DNA of 64,000 nucleotides. It comes from Sulfurovum lithotrophicum (lineage in GTDB: Bacteria > Campylobacterota > Campylobacteria > Campylobacterales > Sulfurovaceae). The stretch is from assembly GCF_000987835.1 (NCBI RefSeq), contig NZ_CP011308.1, forward strand, positions 1,054,001-1,118,000, read 5' to 3'. The notes below the pieces were generated by a model, which was not told the DNA's origin, ran no database searches, and was given only the letters and a program-made list of their open reading frames with translations. Of this stretch, positions 9,264 through 18,473 are shown piece after piece (the stretch's first letter is position 1; every line of letters starts with the position of its first letter). A program made the position numbers and the translations under genes.

Positions 9264-9476
9264 GTGTATGTCTTTGTGTTAAAATGGTCGGTGTTGTAGT
9301 TGTCTTGCGATGCATAGGAAGTTTGTTTCATATGGTACATAAGGCCTAAAACCCTGTTTCATGCAACCGATACCAAACTTTGTGTCACACGCTTTTGTTC
9401 GTGGAAAATAGAGGAGATATGTCGTATCTCGAATAAGGAGTTTGATACTCTCTTGCAGAAAAGTTCGCAATTATAG
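9264..9476 (-). promoter_or_regulatory. Probable promoter and ~200-nt leader of the helicase gene
   Basis: On the minus strand a perfect -10 hexamer TATAAT lies at 9471-9476, with no clear -35, as is common in this phylum. This would give a leader of about 200 nt before the helicase ATG. The leader contains a small hairpin (GAGATA/TATCTC, 9412-9428). Cold-shock DEAD-box mRNAs often carry long regulated leaders; whether this one is regulated is inference. The rest of 9477-9583 shows only the AT-rich promoter region of the divergent gene at 9584. Confidence 0.45.
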
Positions 9477-9583
9477 CAGGTTTATCAGTAAAAAGATAGG
9501 GAGAGAACGATTTTTCCCAAAATTGAAAAAAATATGATAAAAATTAGGTATTATTTAATAAGAGATTCCTTTAGGAGTATGTA

Positions 9584-10768
9584 ATGAATAAAGTGGCTAT
9601 CGTTGAGACCATCATGACAAGTTTTGCAAAGCGTACCTGTATCAGAGAAGGTGGCTGTGTGCCGAAGCGTTATCTATGGACCGATGCTTTTGCTGTCTGC
9701 AGTTTTTTGGAGCTTTACCGTCAGACAGGATTGGAACGCTACAGGGAAGATGCACTGCTGCTTGTCGATCAGGTGCATCATGTACTTGGCAGACATCGCA
9801 GTGACGACAGCCGAAGCGGCTGGATCAGCGGCCTTGATGACAGGGAAGCTGAGATGCATCCAACCATTGGTGGCCTGCGGATCGGTAAAGCTCTGAATGA
9901 GAGAAAAGAGAATGATCCTCAGGATGAACGTCTGGAGTGGGAGCAGGATGGACAGTACTTCCATTATCTGACCAAATGGATGCATGCATTGAATATTGTG
10001 ACCGAAGTGACAGAGGATCCGAAGTATAATCGTTGGGCTCTTGAACTTGCGAAAACAGCTTATGAAAAATTTACGTATCTGACGCCTTACGGAGCAAGAC
10101 GTATGTTCTGGAAAATGAGCATTGACCTGAGCTATCCTCTGGTATCTTCCATGGGACAGCATGATGCACTCGATGGGTACATCACTTATCTTGCATTGCA
10201 AAAGACAGCGGAACGCTATGGAAATTTTTCCGGTGAACTTGATATCTCTCCTCAAATAGAAGGACTGTACCAGATGGCCAGTTCGATGGGGATGGATACG
10301 ACAGATCCTCTCGGTCTGGGCGGATTGCTGAGTGATGCCTGCATTTTGGCGCAGCTGGATATTGTTGAAAACAGTGAATCAACATCCAATATGCTGTTTT
10401 CCATACTGGACCATGCCTGGCAGGGGATCGGATATTTCCTTGCTGAAGAAACAGTGAAGTACCCGGCACAATACCGTCTGGCATTTCGTGAACTTGGGTT
10501 GAGCATAGGACTACATGCGGTAAAGATCATCAAGCATCTGCTTGATGAACATAAACTGGCTGTTGCCAATGAGAAATTGTTGAGATCATTACTTGGAACA
10601 CTTGGAGAGTACAGTGCTCTGCAGGAGTACATCGAAGCATTCTGGCTGGACGATGAAAATCAAAAAAGCAATACCTGGATAGAACATCTCGATATCAATG
10701 CGGTAATGCTGGCTACAAGCCTGATGCCGGACGGCTACCTGCGTATAGAATGGGGAGAGGGGTCATGA
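9584..10768 (+). CDS. Uncharacterised helical (toroid-like) protein
   Basis: A 394-residue cytoplasmic protein with an SD (AGGAG) before the ATG. The sequence is almost wholly alpha-helical with regularly spaced aromatic and Gly-rich turns (SGWISGLDDREAEMHPT, KWMHALNIVTEVT, PLVSSMGQHDALDG). This recalls the (alpha/alpha) barrel of glycosidase/epimerase-like proteins, but I cannot assign a catalytic pair. Its TGA overlaps the polX ATG (ATGA), so the two are translationally coupled. The function is unknown. Confidence 0.75.
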   Translation: MNKVAIVETIMTSFAKRTCIREGGCVPKRYLWTDAFAVCSFLELYRQTGLERYREDALLLVDQVHHVLGRHRSDDSRSGWISGLDDREAEMHPTIGGLRIGKALNERKENDPQDERLEWEQDGQYFHYLTKWMHALNIVTEVTEDPKYNRWALELAKTAYEKFTYLTPYGARRMFWKMSIDLSYPLVSSMGQHDALDGYITYLALQKTAERYGNFSGELDISPQIEGLYQMASSMGMDTTDPLGLGGLLSDACILAQLDIVENSESTSNMLFSILDHAWQGIGYFLAEETVKYPAQYRLAFRELGLSIGLHAVKIIKHLLDEHKLAVANEKLLRSLLGTLGEYSALQEYIEAFWLDDENQKSNTWIEHLDINAVMLATSLMPDGYLRIEWGEGS

Positions 10769-12480
10769 CCGTCAGCAATGCAGAGATCGCTTCCATCTTT
10801 ACTCAGATGGCCGATCTACTGGAGATCAGAGGAGAGGATCCGTTCAGAACGAGGGCGTACAGGAATGCCGCACGTACCATTGAGAACCTGGGAAAAGACC
10901 TTTCAAAAATGGTCGAAGCCGGTGAGGATATCTCAAAGATCCCCACGATCGGAGAGCGCATAGCCAACAAGATCAGAGAGATCGTTCAGACCGGCAGACT
11001 TGCGAAGCTTGAATATCTCAAACATTCATTCCCTCCACATCTTCTTGATATTCTCAAGATAGAAGGTATCGGACCCAAAAGAGCTAAAATCCTTTACCAG
11101 GAATTACACATTGGCTCTCTGGATGCCTTGAGAAAAGCAGCCGAAGCACACAAGATCAGTCAGCTCAGAGGTTTCAGTGAGAAGATGGAGCAGAAGATAC
11201 TCAAGGGTACGATGCTGGCCAAGAAAGAGGGAAAACGTTTTCTCTACTCTGTGGCGGAACCTCATGCAGAGGCACTTGAGACATACCTGAAAAAATTCTC
11301 CGGAGCAGAACAGGTCACTGTTGCGGGGAGTTTTAGAAGGAGAAAAGAGACCGTTGGCGACCTGGACATTCTGGCAACTTCGAAAGATCCGGCAAAACTC
11401 ATAGACTATTTCGTTGACTACCCCGGGATCAAAGAGATCGTTTCACACGGTGATACACGCTCCACGGTCATTCTCAACAGCGACCTTCAGGTCGATCTCC
11501 GCTGTGTGCAAGCCGAGAGCTACGGAGCGGCACTGCACTACTTCACCGGTTCGAAATCGCACAATATCGCTGTACGGATCATGGCAAGGGATATGGGGAT
11601 GAAGGTCAACGAATACGGCCTTTTCAAAGACGGAAAAAGGATCGCTGGTGCCACAGAGGCAGAGATGTATGAGGGTGTGGGTCTTCGCTATATCGAGCCT
11701 GAGCTCAGAGAGAGCAGGGGGGAGCATACCGCTGCACGGGAGAACAGGCTTCCAAAGCTCGTAAAACAGACGCGGATAAGGGGCGACCTGCATATGCATA
11801 CCCATTACAGTGACGGGCATAACAGCATTGAAGAAATGGCGCTGGCAGCAAAAGAACACGGATACGAATATATCGCCATTACCGACCATTCCAAGCATAT
11901 GAGTATCGTACGCGGTATGGATGAGAAACGGGCGCGGGAACAGATGGCGGAGATTGACCGGATCAATGCAGAATTGAAGGGTATCAGCATACTTAAGAGT
12001 GTTGAATTGGACATTCTTGAAGATGGAAGTCTGGCACTGCCGGACAGCGTACTCAAAGAGATGGACCTTGTGGTCGCTGCGGTACACGACCACTTCGGGC
12101 TGACACAGAAGATGCAGACCAGACGGATTTTAAAGGCCCTGGAAAATCCCTATGTAAAAATACTAGTACACCCTACGGGTAGGCTTATCGGTGAAAGGGA
12201 ACCCTACAAGGTGAATATGAAACAATTGTTCAAAGGGGTAACGGACAATGGCTGTTTCCTTGAGATAAACGCACAGCCCAAACGGCTTGACCTGAACGAT
12301 ATCTACGCCAAGCGTGCCAAAGAGGCAGGTGTGCGTTTTGCCATTTCGACAGATTCACACAACGCGGCATCTTTGGACTACATGAAGTACGGGGTGTATC
12401 AGGCAAGAAGGGGGTGGCTGGAAGAGAAGGATGTCATCAACACCCTTTCCCTTTTAAAACTGAAAAAGCTTTTGGGTTAA
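10765..12480 (+). CDS. polX: DNA polymerase X family (PolX) with PHP domain
   Basis: Repair polymerase of the bacterial PolX type, 571 residues. Domains in order: an N-terminal helix-hairpin-helix/8-kDa-like region (to about 150), a Pol beta-like palm with GSFRRRKETVGDLDIL (two metal-binding Asp) and LQVDLRCV (third Asp), and a C-terminal PHP domain (about 335-571) starting DLHMHTHYSDGH with ITDHSKH, which in the family gives 3'-5' exonuclease activity. The ATG at 10765 overlaps the upstream stop and has GGGGAGAGGGG as SD; an in-frame ATG 15 bases earlier is less likely. Confidence 0.93.
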   Translation: MTVSNAEIASIFTQMADLLEIRGEDPFRTRAYRNAARTIENLGKDLSKMVEAGEDISKIPTIGERIANKIREIVQTGRLAKLEYLKHSFPPHLLDILKIEGIGPKRAKILYQELHIGSLDALRKAAEAHKISQLRGFSEKMEQKILKGTMLAKKEGKRFLYSVAEPHAEALETYLKKFSGAEQVTVAGSFRRRKETVGDLDILATSKDPAKLIDYFVDYPGIKEIVSHGDTRSTVILNSDLQVDLRCVQAESYGAALHYFTGSKSHNIAVRIMARDMGMKVNEYGLFKDGKRIAGATEAEMYEGVGLRYIEPELRESRGEHTAARENRLPKLVKQTRIRGDLHMHTHYSDGHNSIEEMALAAKEHGYEYIAITDHSKHMSIVRGMDEKRAREQMAEIDRINAELKGISILKSVELDILEDGSLALPDSVLKEMDLVVAAVHDHFGLTQKMQTRRILKALENPYVKILVHPTGRLIGEREPYKVNMKQLFKGVTDNGCFLEINAQPKRLDLNDIYAKRAKEAGVRFAISTDSHNAASLDYMKYGVYQARRGWLEEKDVINTLSLLKLKKLLG

Positions 12481-12980
12481 AGCATTCCCATTGCCAGTTT
12501 GGCCTCGTCGCTCATTTTGCTCTGGTCCCAGGGTGGATCGAAGACGATGTCGACATCCACATTCTCAAGATACTCGACACGCTTGCTGATGCTTTTGACC
12601 AGATCGACAATGACGTCGGACATGGAGCAGGTAGCAGAGGTCAGGGTCATAGTGATCTTGCACCATTTCATCAGGGAGACCTCGTTGGTCCAGCATTCTA
12701 CATTGTAGATGAGGCCAAGGTCGTAGATATTGACAGGTAGTTCCGGGTCATAGATTTTTCTGAGTTCCTCGATGACGATCTCTTTCATCTCCTCGTCACT
12801 CGGTGTCTTGTCAAGAAAGGCACGTTTGTTCTCATCCATCCGTTCTCTGATCTCTGTTTCGGAAGGTCTTTTGACTTCAGATTTTGGTGTTTCTTCTTTC
12901 TTTCCAAACTTCTCTTCGTAGGCTTTCATCTCTTCAGCCGTGGTAGGGATGTCGTCTATTTTTATATCTTCAGGATTCAT
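12477..12980 (-). CDS. sufT: SufT-like MIP18/DUF59 Fe-S assembly factor
   Basis: A 167-residue protein with a charged N-terminal extension (about 1-65) and a C-terminal DUF59 domain: EELRKIYDPELPVNIYDLGLIY, then TLTSATCSMSD with the conserved Cys, and FDPPWDQSKMSDEAK. SufT-type proteins help mature Fe-S clusters. The ATG at 12980 has AAAGGAGA 6 bases upstream; a 13-codon upstream extension is possible but lacks support. It overlaps the end of sufE by 11 bases and is the last gene of the suf operon; its stop overlaps the convergent polX stop. Confidence 0.88.
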   Translation of the reverse strand: MNPEDIKIDDIPTTAEEMKAYEEKFGKKEETPKSEVKRPSETEIRERMDENKRAFLDKTPSDEEMKEIVIEELRKIYDPELPVNIYDLGLIYNVECWTNEVSLMKWCKITMTLTSATCSMSDVIVDLVKSISKRVEYLENVDVDIVFDPPWDQSKMSDEAKLAMGML

Positions 12981-13404
12981 TTGAAATCTCCTTTTCTTTG
13001 CATCTTTTCGCATAGGCATACACCTTGTTCAAAAAGGCTTCCAGACTCTGCTGTCTCACAGGTGAGAGTAGTTCTATGACACCCATCCCATGCAGTTTTG
13101 CCGGATCGAAATTCAGGATCTCGTCAGGCGTACGGTTATTAAAAATGTCTAGCAGGAGCGTCAGCATCCCTTTGGCCATTTCTGAAGTACCTTCTCCACG
13201 CAGAACGAGTTTACCGTCTTTGCATTCACCGACAAGCCATGCGGCGGAGGCACATCCTTCTACAAAGGTCTCGTCGTTCTTCTCCTCTTGGGGAAGCGTG
13301 GTATGTTTCTTCCCCAGGTCGAAGATATATTCGAGTTTGTCGTTGGCCGTTGGGAAAAGATCGAAATCTTCTTTGTAACGGAAAATGGTCTCTTCCATGC
13401 TCAT
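12970..13404 (-). CDS. sufE: SufE sulfur-acceptor protein
   Basis: A 144-residue SufE homologue that accepts sulfane sulfur from a cysteine desulfurase on an active-site Cys and passes it to the SufBCD scaffold. The Cys is residue 51 in the motif FVEGCASAAW, and the C-terminal HGMGVIELLSPVRQQSLE is typical of the family. Its ATG overlaps the sufD stop by 4 bases. No sufS desulfurase is present in the operon. Confidence 0.92.
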   Translation of the reverse strand: MSMEETIFRYKEDFDLFPTANDKLEYIFDLGKKHTTLPQEEKNDETFVEGCASAAWLVGECKDGKLVLRGEGTSEMAKGMLTLLLDIFNNRTPDEILNFDPAKLHGMGVIELLSPVRQQSLEAFLNKVYAYAKRCKEKEISNES

Positions 13405-14594
13405 GATGCCTCCTTTTCGTGAAGGGTATAAAAAGCATTGTCAAATGCCTCTTTGATGCGCTCCTGCTGCCGGCTGTCCTTGACCTTCTCGATAAGTGTA
13501 TTGGCAAAGGCGATGACCAGCATCTTTCGGGCTTCAGTAGCGGAAATACCACGTGACTGGAGGTAGAAGAGCTGTTTTTTGTCCAGCTGCCCCGTTGTGG
13601 AACCGTGTGAGGCTTCCAGCTCGTCTATGTATATTTCCAACTGGGGCTTTGCCGCCATGTAAGCTCTTTCATCCAGGAGGATCGCTTTGGAGTTCTGGTG
13701 TGCTTTGGTATATTTGGCCGAATGCTCCACCTTGATCAACGCATCGAAGATCCCCCTGGCAGAGCCGTCCAGAATATTCTTGGCTTCCTGTGAGGAAGTG
13801 GAGTGCATCCCTTTATGCACGATCTGCGACACGGTACCTCTTCTGGCATCGCTGTTCAGGTAGAGCAGGTGTCCCGCCTGTCCATGGGCATGCTCATCCA
13901 GTTCCATTTTGAGAAGCTGCAGACCAAGGCCGCCGCCAAAATCGAATGATTTGAAAATGGCATTGGCATTTCTGCCGACCTGAATGCTGTGGGATGCGAC
14001 GATGGCATAGTCCTTGGGGTTCAGCGTCTGTGTTTTGAGCATTCTGAGCGTACTGTCTGGCGCAATGCGTATATCGTGGCCGTAAAGCACCAGCGATCCG
14101 GAGATATCTTCCTCTTCGAAAGTCTCATACACCGTAGCATGTCTGTTGCTCTGGTTCTCCAGCACGATACGGTAGTTGATCAGTGTATTGCTTTTCGTGA
14201 AACGGTGCACGATCTCCACATGGGCATCGCCGTCGATCTCTATCTTGATGACATGCGGTACGAGCAGATGACCGAGGTAGTAGAGCGGATCGAAGTGTGC
14301 CATATCGATCTCTTTGCAGGCTTCATAGAAGATGCGCATCCCCTTGGGGGCGGAAAGGACTGTTCCGTTCACAATGACTATGTCTTCGCTTTCTTTGATC
14401 TCTCTGGGTACATAGGTAAGGGTATCGTACTCTTTGGCAAAGAGTGATTCAATGTCAAAATAGCGGTAGGCTTCACCTTTTTTAGTGGGTATGCCAAGCG
14501 TATGAAGCCTTTCAAGGATAGCTGTATGCTCATCAGCCTGTAGTAGCTGACCCAACTCCCCCGCTGTTTTGTTTCTCAGTGTGTCGAGTATCAT
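13401..14594 (-). CDS. sufD: Fe-S assembly protein SufD
   Basis: A 397-residue SufD, the beta-helix partner of SufB in the SufBC2D scaffold. The C-terminal half shows the SufB/D core (HSIQVGRNANAIFKSFDFGGG, KVEHSAKYTKAHQNSKAILL, IDELEASHGSTTGQLDKKQLFYLQSRGIS; read as separate blocks). The N-terminal part is diverged, as usual for SufD. It overlaps sufC upstream and sufE downstream by 4 bases each, which gives tight coupling. Confidence 0.93.
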   Translation of the reverse strand: MILDTLRNKTAGELGQLLQADEHTAILERLHTLGIPTKKGEAYRYFDIESLFAKEYDTLTYVPREIKESEDIVIVNGTVLSAPKGMRIFYEACKEIDMAHFDPLYYLGHLLVPHVIKIEIDGDAHVEIVHRFTKSNTLINYRIVLENQSNRHATVYETFEEEDISGSLVLYGHDIRIAPDSTLRMLKTQTLNPKDYAIVASHSIQVGRNANAIFKSFDFGGGLGLQLLKMELDEHAHGQAGHLLYLNSDARRGTVSQIVHKGMHSTSSQEAKNILDGSARGIFDALIKVEHSAKYTKAHQNSKAILLDERAYMAAKPQLEIYIDELEASHGSTTGQLDKKQLFYLQSRGISATEARKMLVIAFANTLIEKVKDSRQQERIKEAFDNAFYTLHEKEAS

Positions 14595-15349
14595 GACTCT
14601 ATATCCTCGATGATGGATTCATACCCTTCCTCTTCCAGCTGAGCAACCAGCTCAGGACCTGCCGTTTTGATGATGCGCCCGTCCTTAAGAACATGGATAT
14701 AGTCAGGTTCGATGTAGTCCAGAATACGGCTGTAGTGGGTAATGACGAGAAAGGAACGCTTGCCGTCCTTCATCTTGTTGATACCCTCAGAGACCGCCCT
14801 GAGCGCATCGATGTCCAGCCCGGAGTCGATCTCGTCGAGGATGATCACTTCAGGTTCCAGGATGAGCATCTGCAGGATCTCGTTGCGTTTCTTCTCTCCG
14901 CCGGAGAAGCCTTCGTTGAGCGAACGGCTGATCATGTCCGATTTCATACCGAGCATTTCGAGATGGCTCTTCATCAGCCTGAGGAATTCGGCTGCATTGA
15001 GCTCCTCTTTTCCTTCATGTTTGCGTTTGGCATTGAGTGCAGTTCTGAGGAAATAGGCATTGTTCACACCGGGGATCTCCACAGGATGCTGAAAACTAAG
15101 GAAGATACCCTCGAGTGCTCTCTCCTCAGGCTCCATTTCTATGATGCTTTTGCCTTTGTAGCGGATGTCGCCTTCCGTCACTTCCACGTCATAGTGTCCC
15201 ACAATGGTTTTGGAGAGTGTCGATTTACCCGCACCGTTGGGCCCCATGATGGCATGGACCTTTCCGGGTTCCAATGCAAGGTTCAAGCCCTTGAGTATCT
15301 CTTTCTCTCCGATCTTTGCATGTATGTTCTCTATCTCTAATGTTGTCAT
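14591..15349 (-). CDS. sufC: Fe-S assembly ATPase SufC
   Basis: A 252-residue ABC-type ATPase of the SUF scaffold complex, cytoplasmic. Walker A is GPNGAGKST (about residues 36-44), the signature is [11 protein letters not shown], and Walker B is [14 protein letters not shown], followed by the H-loop region VITHYSR. Its start overlaps the sufB stop by 4 bases. The length and motifs are standard. Confidence 0.95.
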   Translation of the reverse strand: MTTLEIENIHAKIGEKEILKGLNLALEPGKVHAIMGPNGAGKSTLSKTIVGHYDVEVTEGDIRYKGKSIIEMEPEERALEGIFLSFQHPVEIPGVNNAYFLRTALNAKRKHEGKEELNAAEFLRLMKSHLEMLGMKSDMISRSLNEGFSGGEKKRNEILQMLILEPEVIILDEIDSGLDIDALRAVSEGINKMKDGKRSFLVITHYSRILDYIEPDYIHVLKDGRIIKTAGPELVAQLEEEGYESIIEDIES

Positions 15350-16785
15350 CCTACGCTTCCTTCCAATGTTAATTCCAATAATGCTTTTGCTTCTACCGCG
15401 TACTCCATAGGGAGTTGTGAAAATACCTCTTTGCAGAACCCGTGAACGATCATCGAGACGGCATCCTCTTCATTGATCCCTCTCTGTCTGAGGTAGAAGA
15501 GCTGTTCATCGCTGATCTTCGAAGTGGTGGCTTCATGTTCTATCTGCCCCTGCGTATCTTTTGATTCGAGGTAGGGGAAAGTGTGTGCCCCGCACCTGTC
15601 GCCGATGAGCAGGGAGTCACATTCCGAGTAGTTTCTTGAACCTTCGGCATCCGAACCTATTTTCACCAGGCCCCGGTAAGTGTTCTGCCCCTTCATCGCC
15701 GAGATACCTTTGGAGATGATGGTCGAAGAGGTGTTCTTCCCGAGGTGGATCATCTTGGTACCCGTATCAGCCTGCTGGGCGAGGGTGGTCACGGCGACCG
15801 AGTAGAATTCGCCTACTGAGTTGTCACCTTTGAGGATGCAGCTTGGGTATTTCCATGTAATGGCAGAACCTGTTTCCACCTGCGTCCAGGAGATCTTTGA
15901 GTTGTCCCCCTTGCAGAGTCCGCGCTTGGTCACGAAGTTGTAGATACCGCCTTTGCCGTTCTCGTCTCCGGGGTACCAGTTCTGGATGGTGGAGTACTTG
16001 ATCTCGGCATCTTTCATGGTCACAAGTTCTACCACGGCGGCATGAAGCTGGTTCTCATCGCGTGTCGGTGCAGAGCATCCTTCATTGTAACTGACATAAG
16101 CGTCTTCATCGGCTACGATAAGTGTCCGTTCGAACTGCCCCGTATTGAGCGCGTTGATACGGAAATAGGTGCTAAGCTCCATCGGACAGCGTACTCCTTT
16201 GGGAATATATACAAAAGTTCCGTCAGTGAAGACAGCCGAGTTGAGTGCCGCAAAATAATTGTCCGCCATGGGAACGACAGAAAACATATATTTCTTAATA
16301 AGCTCCGGATAGTCACGTATTGCATCGGAGATGGAGCAGAAGATCACGCCGTGCTTCTGAAGCTCTTCGGAGTAGGTGGTCTTGACTGAGACCGAGTCCA
16401 CGACCGCATCGACAGCTACTTTGACGCCGGCAAGCTGCTTCTGTTCCTCCAGGGGGATCCCCAGTTTCTCATAGGCGGCAAGAATCTTGGGGTCGACTTC
16501 GTCGAGACTTTCGATCCCCTGCTTTGGAGCAGCGTAGTAGGAGATGGACTGATAGTCGATAGGCTCATATTCAAGATGTGCCCAATGGGGCTCTTCCATC
16601 GTCAGCCATTTTCTGAGGGCTTTGAGTCTGAGCTCAAGCATCCATTCCGGCTCTTCTTTCTTTTTTGAAATGAAGCGTATCGTATCTTCATTAAGTCCTG
16701 GAGGTACGACATCGGTCTCGATATCGATCTCGAAACCAAGGTTGTATTCACCCGAGACAGCTTTGTCGAGTTCTTCGTTTGCCAT
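15346..16785 (-). CDS. sufB: Fe-S assembly protein SufB
   Basis: A 479-residue scaffold subunit on which SUF builds Fe-S clusters. It shows the conserved blocks [37 protein letters not shown], and the C-terminal [20 protein letters not shown] with [20 protein letters not shown]. Two in-frame ATGs stand at 16791 and 16785. AAGGAG lies 1 base before the first and 7 before the second, so I choose the second. It is the first gene of sufBCDET. Confidence 0.94.
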   Translation of the reverse strand: MANEELDKAVSGEYNLGFEIDIETDVVPPGLNEDTIRFISKKKEEPEWMLELRLKALRKWLTMEEPHWAHLEYEPIDYQSISYYAAPKQGIESLDEVDPKILAAYEKLGIPLEEQKQLAGVKVAVDAVVDSVSVKTTYSEELQKHGVIFCSISDAIRDYPELIKKYMFSVVPMADNYFAALNSAVFTDGTFVYIPKGVRCPMELSTYFRINALNTGQFERTLIVADEDAYVSYNEGCSAPTRDENQLHAAVVELVTMKDAEIKYSTIQNWYPGDENGKGGIYNFVTKRGLCKGDNSKISWTQVETGSAITWKYPSCILKGDNSVGEFYSVAVTTLAQQADTGTKMIHLGKNTSSTIISKGISAMKGQNTYRGLVKIGSDAEGSRNYSECDSLLIGDRCGAHTFPYLESKDTQGQIEHEATTSKISDEQLFYLRQRGINEEDAVSMIVHGFCKEVFSQLPMEYAVEAKALLELTLEGSVG

Positions 16786-16823
16786 CGGCATACTCCTTTA
16801 GGAGGAAATTTGTCTTATTTATA

Positions 16824-16829
16824 TTTATA
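16824..16829 (-). promoter_or_regulatory. Possible -10 box of the suf operon
   Basis: On the minus strand a TATAAA hexamer lies about 38 bases upstream of the sufB ATG in an AT-rich stretch. No clear -35 is visible. I saw no clear IscR-type or Fur-type operator here. Confidence 0.35.
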
Positions 16830-16855
16830 GCACAGATAGATTAATAAGAGGTTAG

Positions 16856-18316
16856 CTACGGTCTGTAAACCCTCACATTCTCTCTGTTCTCCGAGTCACG
16901 CAGATACTGGGCGTGTAGCTGGCTCATGATCCCTTTGTCACAGTAGAGAAGGTACTCCCTGTCCTGCGGAAGCTTCTTGAACTCGGTCTTGAGTTTGTGA
17001 AAGGGGATCTGTATGCTTTTACATTCTGCCTCGATGCATGGAGCGTCGGTACGGATGTCGATGATGGTGTAGTCACCGCTGCCAAGGTCATTGATTACCT
17101 CTACCGGCGCACTCTGGCTGACATCATCCACGATATCACGGATATCGAGGCTGACGGCATCCTGAACAGCTTTGTCGAGCACTTCATAGTTGAAGCGTTT
17201 TGCCTCTTTCCCCATGCGTTTGTAGGAGCCGTGAATGATGGGGTTCTTGGAGATGACACCGCAGTATTCGGGCATATTCTCGGCGAAGTAGCGTGTGCCG
17301 ATCCTGGTGGCGATGTCGATGATCTCGGGTTTATTGAATGTGGCAAGCGGGCGGAGTACCAGTTTGTTGGTCACCTGGTCGATGAGTGCGAGGTTTCTCA
17401 GGGTCTGGCTGGAGACCTGTGCGACGCTCTCTCCCGTAACAAGAGCATCGATACCCATCTCGTTGGCGATCTTTTCTGCCGCCATCAGCATGAGGCGTTT
17501 AAGGGTCACACCCATGTAGGTCTCCGCTGTGGAACGGAAGATCTCTTCGATGACAGTGTCGAACGGTACGGTGACGAACTGCACAGGGTGTGAAGCTCCG
17601 TAACGGCTCCAGAGGTAAAGAGAGACCTGCTTTACGCCTATCTCATGTGCCGCGCCGCCGAGGTTAAAGAAGATGAAGTGGGTCTTGATACCCCGTTTCA
17701 TGGTCAGGTAGCTTGCCACGGTGGAGTCGAACCCACCGGACATCAACGAGAGTACGTCTCCCTGTGTGCCTATGGGAAAACCGCCAAGTCCCATGTGTTT
17801 GTCTGTAATGATGTTGAGCTGGTTGTTGATGAGCTCTATACGCACCGTCTCTTCAGGGTTATGCAGGTCCACACCTGCCGCGTTACTGTGTGCCAGGGTA
17901 TAGCCGCCGATGACACGCTCCATTTCCGAAGAGTTGAAAGGGTGGCTTCCTGTGCGTTTGGCACGCACGACGAAGCTTTTGCCCTCGATGGTTGGTGCGA
18001 CGGTCTCGCAGACCTTCTCTTTGATTTTATCGAGGCTGTCCATCTGGTCGAACTGCAGTGCTTCGAGTACCTGCTCGATGCCCGGTGTATGCAGGAGTGT
18101 GTTGCGTACCTCTTCCAAAGCGTCGAGAGGAGTGACCACCTCGATTTTATCGGAGAATTTTCTGATGGCTATCTGCTCATCTATTCTGCTGAGCAGGGTT
18201 TGGAGATTGCTGTAAAGCTGCTGGACCATCTGCTTTTTGGCCGAAGAGCCTTTGACCATGATCTCCGGGAAGAGTTTGAGGATGAATTTCTGTGTTTTGA
18301 CGTTAGTTTCTGTCAC
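16856..18316 (-). CDS. thiI: tRNA 4-thiouridine synthetase ThiI with rhodanese domain
   Basis: Thiolates U8 of tRNA and can feed sulfur into thiamine thiazole synthesis. The 486-residue protein has an N-terminal ferredoxin-like/THUMP region (about 1-170), a PP-loop ATPase with SLMSGGFDSTVA near residue 190, the conserved YCGVISKNP segment, and a C-terminal rhodanese domain (about 390-486) with a YLLYCDKGIMSQ loop that holds the persulfide Cys. This is the long, rhodanese-fused form. The gene is minus strand just upstream of the suf operon, so sulfur-transfer genes are clustered. Confidence 0.94.
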   Translation of the reverse strand: MTETNVKTQKFILKLFPEIMVKGSSAKKQMVQQLYSNLQTLLSRIDEQIAIRKFSDKIEVVTPLDALEEVRNTLLHTPGIEQVLEALQFDQMDSLDKIKEKVCETVAPTIEGKSFVVRAKRTGSHPFNSSEMERVIGGYTLAHSNAAGVDLHNPEETVRIELINNQLNIITDKHMGLGGFPIGTQGDVLSLMSGGFDSTVASYLTMKRGIKTHFIFFNLGGAAHEIGVKQVSLYLWSRYGASHPVQFVTVPFDTVIEEIFRSTAETYMGVTLKRLMLMAAEKIANEMGIDALVTGESVAQVSSQTLRNLALIDQVTNKLVLRPLATFNKPEIIDIATRIGTRYFAENMPEYCGVISKNPIIHGSYKRMGKEAKRFNYEVLDKAVQDAVSLDIRDIVDDVSQSAPVEVINDLGSGDYTIIDIRTDAPCIEAECKSIQIPFHKLKTEFKKLPQDREYLLYCDKGIMSQLHAQYLRDSENRENVRVYRP

Positions 18317-18346
18317 GACATTCTGCCTTGAAATAAAATGAATCGT

Positions 18347-18352
18347 ATTATA
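18347..18352 (-). promoter_or_regulatory. Probable -10 box of thiI
   Basis: A perfect TATAAT on the minus strand about 30 bases upstream of the thiI ATG, in the intergenic region between thiI and the divergent GGDEF-EAL gene. No convincing -35. Confidence 0.4.
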
Positions 18353-18473
18353 TCACAAGAACTTCTTCGAAGTATTTTTTAGTGAATTTAGACGGGAATA
18401 TATAAAATAAGAAAAATATATGTTAGAATATAAAACTGTCTTCACATTACTGAATGACGGAAGGAAAACCATC

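Noticed and set aside
9279-9470. A 63-residue minus-strand frame in the helicase leader
   Set aside because: No SD, no domain, unusual composition, and it lies downstream of a better explained -10 box; more likely untranslated leader.
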